Notes under the pieces: generated by a model
Seen by the model: only the letters and a program-made list of their open reading frames with translations
Databases searched by the model: none
Told to the model about the DNA's origin: nothing
In this document: in pieces, positions 63,933-64,000 of the stretch
Layout of the letters: every line of letters starts with the position of its first letter
Numbering within the stretch: position 1 is the first letter of the stretch
Assembly (NCBI GenBank): GCA_027924585.1
Contig: BSBM01000320.1
Span: forward strand, 1,989,501-2,053,500
Source: Larix kaempferi
Taxonomy: Eukaryota; Streptophyta; Pinopsida; Pinales; Pinaceae
Direction: 5' to 3'
DNA: 64,000 nt
Position numbers and translations under genes: made by a program

Positions 63933-64000
63933 TAGATTAATTCTCATACTTATTAGATTACCTATTAACAAGTCCTTCTCATCCCGTCCTTATCGAAAAA
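63933..64000. repeat. 82-bp tandem duplication, copy C (cut by window end)
   Basis: First unit only; the window ends within its A run. Confidence 0.8.

Larger units (their letters stand above)
52243..64000. repeat. 23.7-kb tandem array, copy C (first ~11.8 kb, cut by window end)
   Basis: Follows copy B directly and is collinear with bases 1-11758 of copy A. C-specific marks include a 3-bp insertion near 59229 and one extra GGC in the GGC/GGT tract of the RRM gene. It ends at the window edge inside the first unit of the 82-bp repeat. Confidence 0.96.

Overview
This is plant nuclear DNA, most likely from a seed plant and probably a dicot, although the species cannot be named. It is AT-rich and gene-poor. 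It carries long LTR-retrotransposon solo LTRs (TG...CA ends, 5-bp target duplications), a CACTA DNA-transposon terminus, and one plant-style RNA-binding protein gene. I see no bacterial operons, tRNA, rRNA, CRISPR array or retroviral gag/pol coding sequence.

The whole window lies inside a large head-to-tail tandem array with a unit of about 23.7 kb. Copy A is 1-28543, copy B is 28544-52242 and copy C starts at 52243 and is cut by the window edge. Copies differ by scattered substitutions and a few small indels, well under 1 % by eye. The array junction cannot be placed because no edge of the array is visible; these unit boundaries simply take base 1 of the window as the phase. Copy A is longer because it holds an extra 4,835-bp tandem duplication (16716-21550 and 21551-26385) with a 3-bp TCC microhomology at its junction.

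Layout of one unit, using copy A numbering: (i) 1-3401, the 3' part of a 4.2-kb solo LTR (called LTR2; complete at 27706-31940 and 51405-55639), inserted into the 5' end of a CACTA transposon that starts at 27246 / 50945 and resumes after the LTR; (ii) 3402-7200, CACTA remnant, then AT-rich DNA with several short tandem repeats; (iii) 7223-7822 on the minus strand, an intronless single-RRM protein resembling nuclear poly(A)-binding protein (PABPN1/PABN), the only convincing gene, present three times; (iv) 7823-15586, intergenic DNA with degenerate ~75-bp and 82-bp repeats; (v) 15592-19928, a second, diverged solo LTR of the same superfamily (LTR1) with a perfect GTCCA target duplication; (vi) 19934-27245, a likely fragment of another LTR family, a 43-bp tandem repeat lying exactly at the breakpoint of the 4.8-kb duplication, and then the CACTA start.

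There is no pathway here. The story is structural: CACTA insertion, then LTR2 into it, LTR1 separately, then amplification of the whole segment with its RRM gene. The most unusual signals are the macro-array itself, the nested duplication, and small hairpins in the two LTRs whose base pairs change in a compensating way between LTR1 and LTR2.
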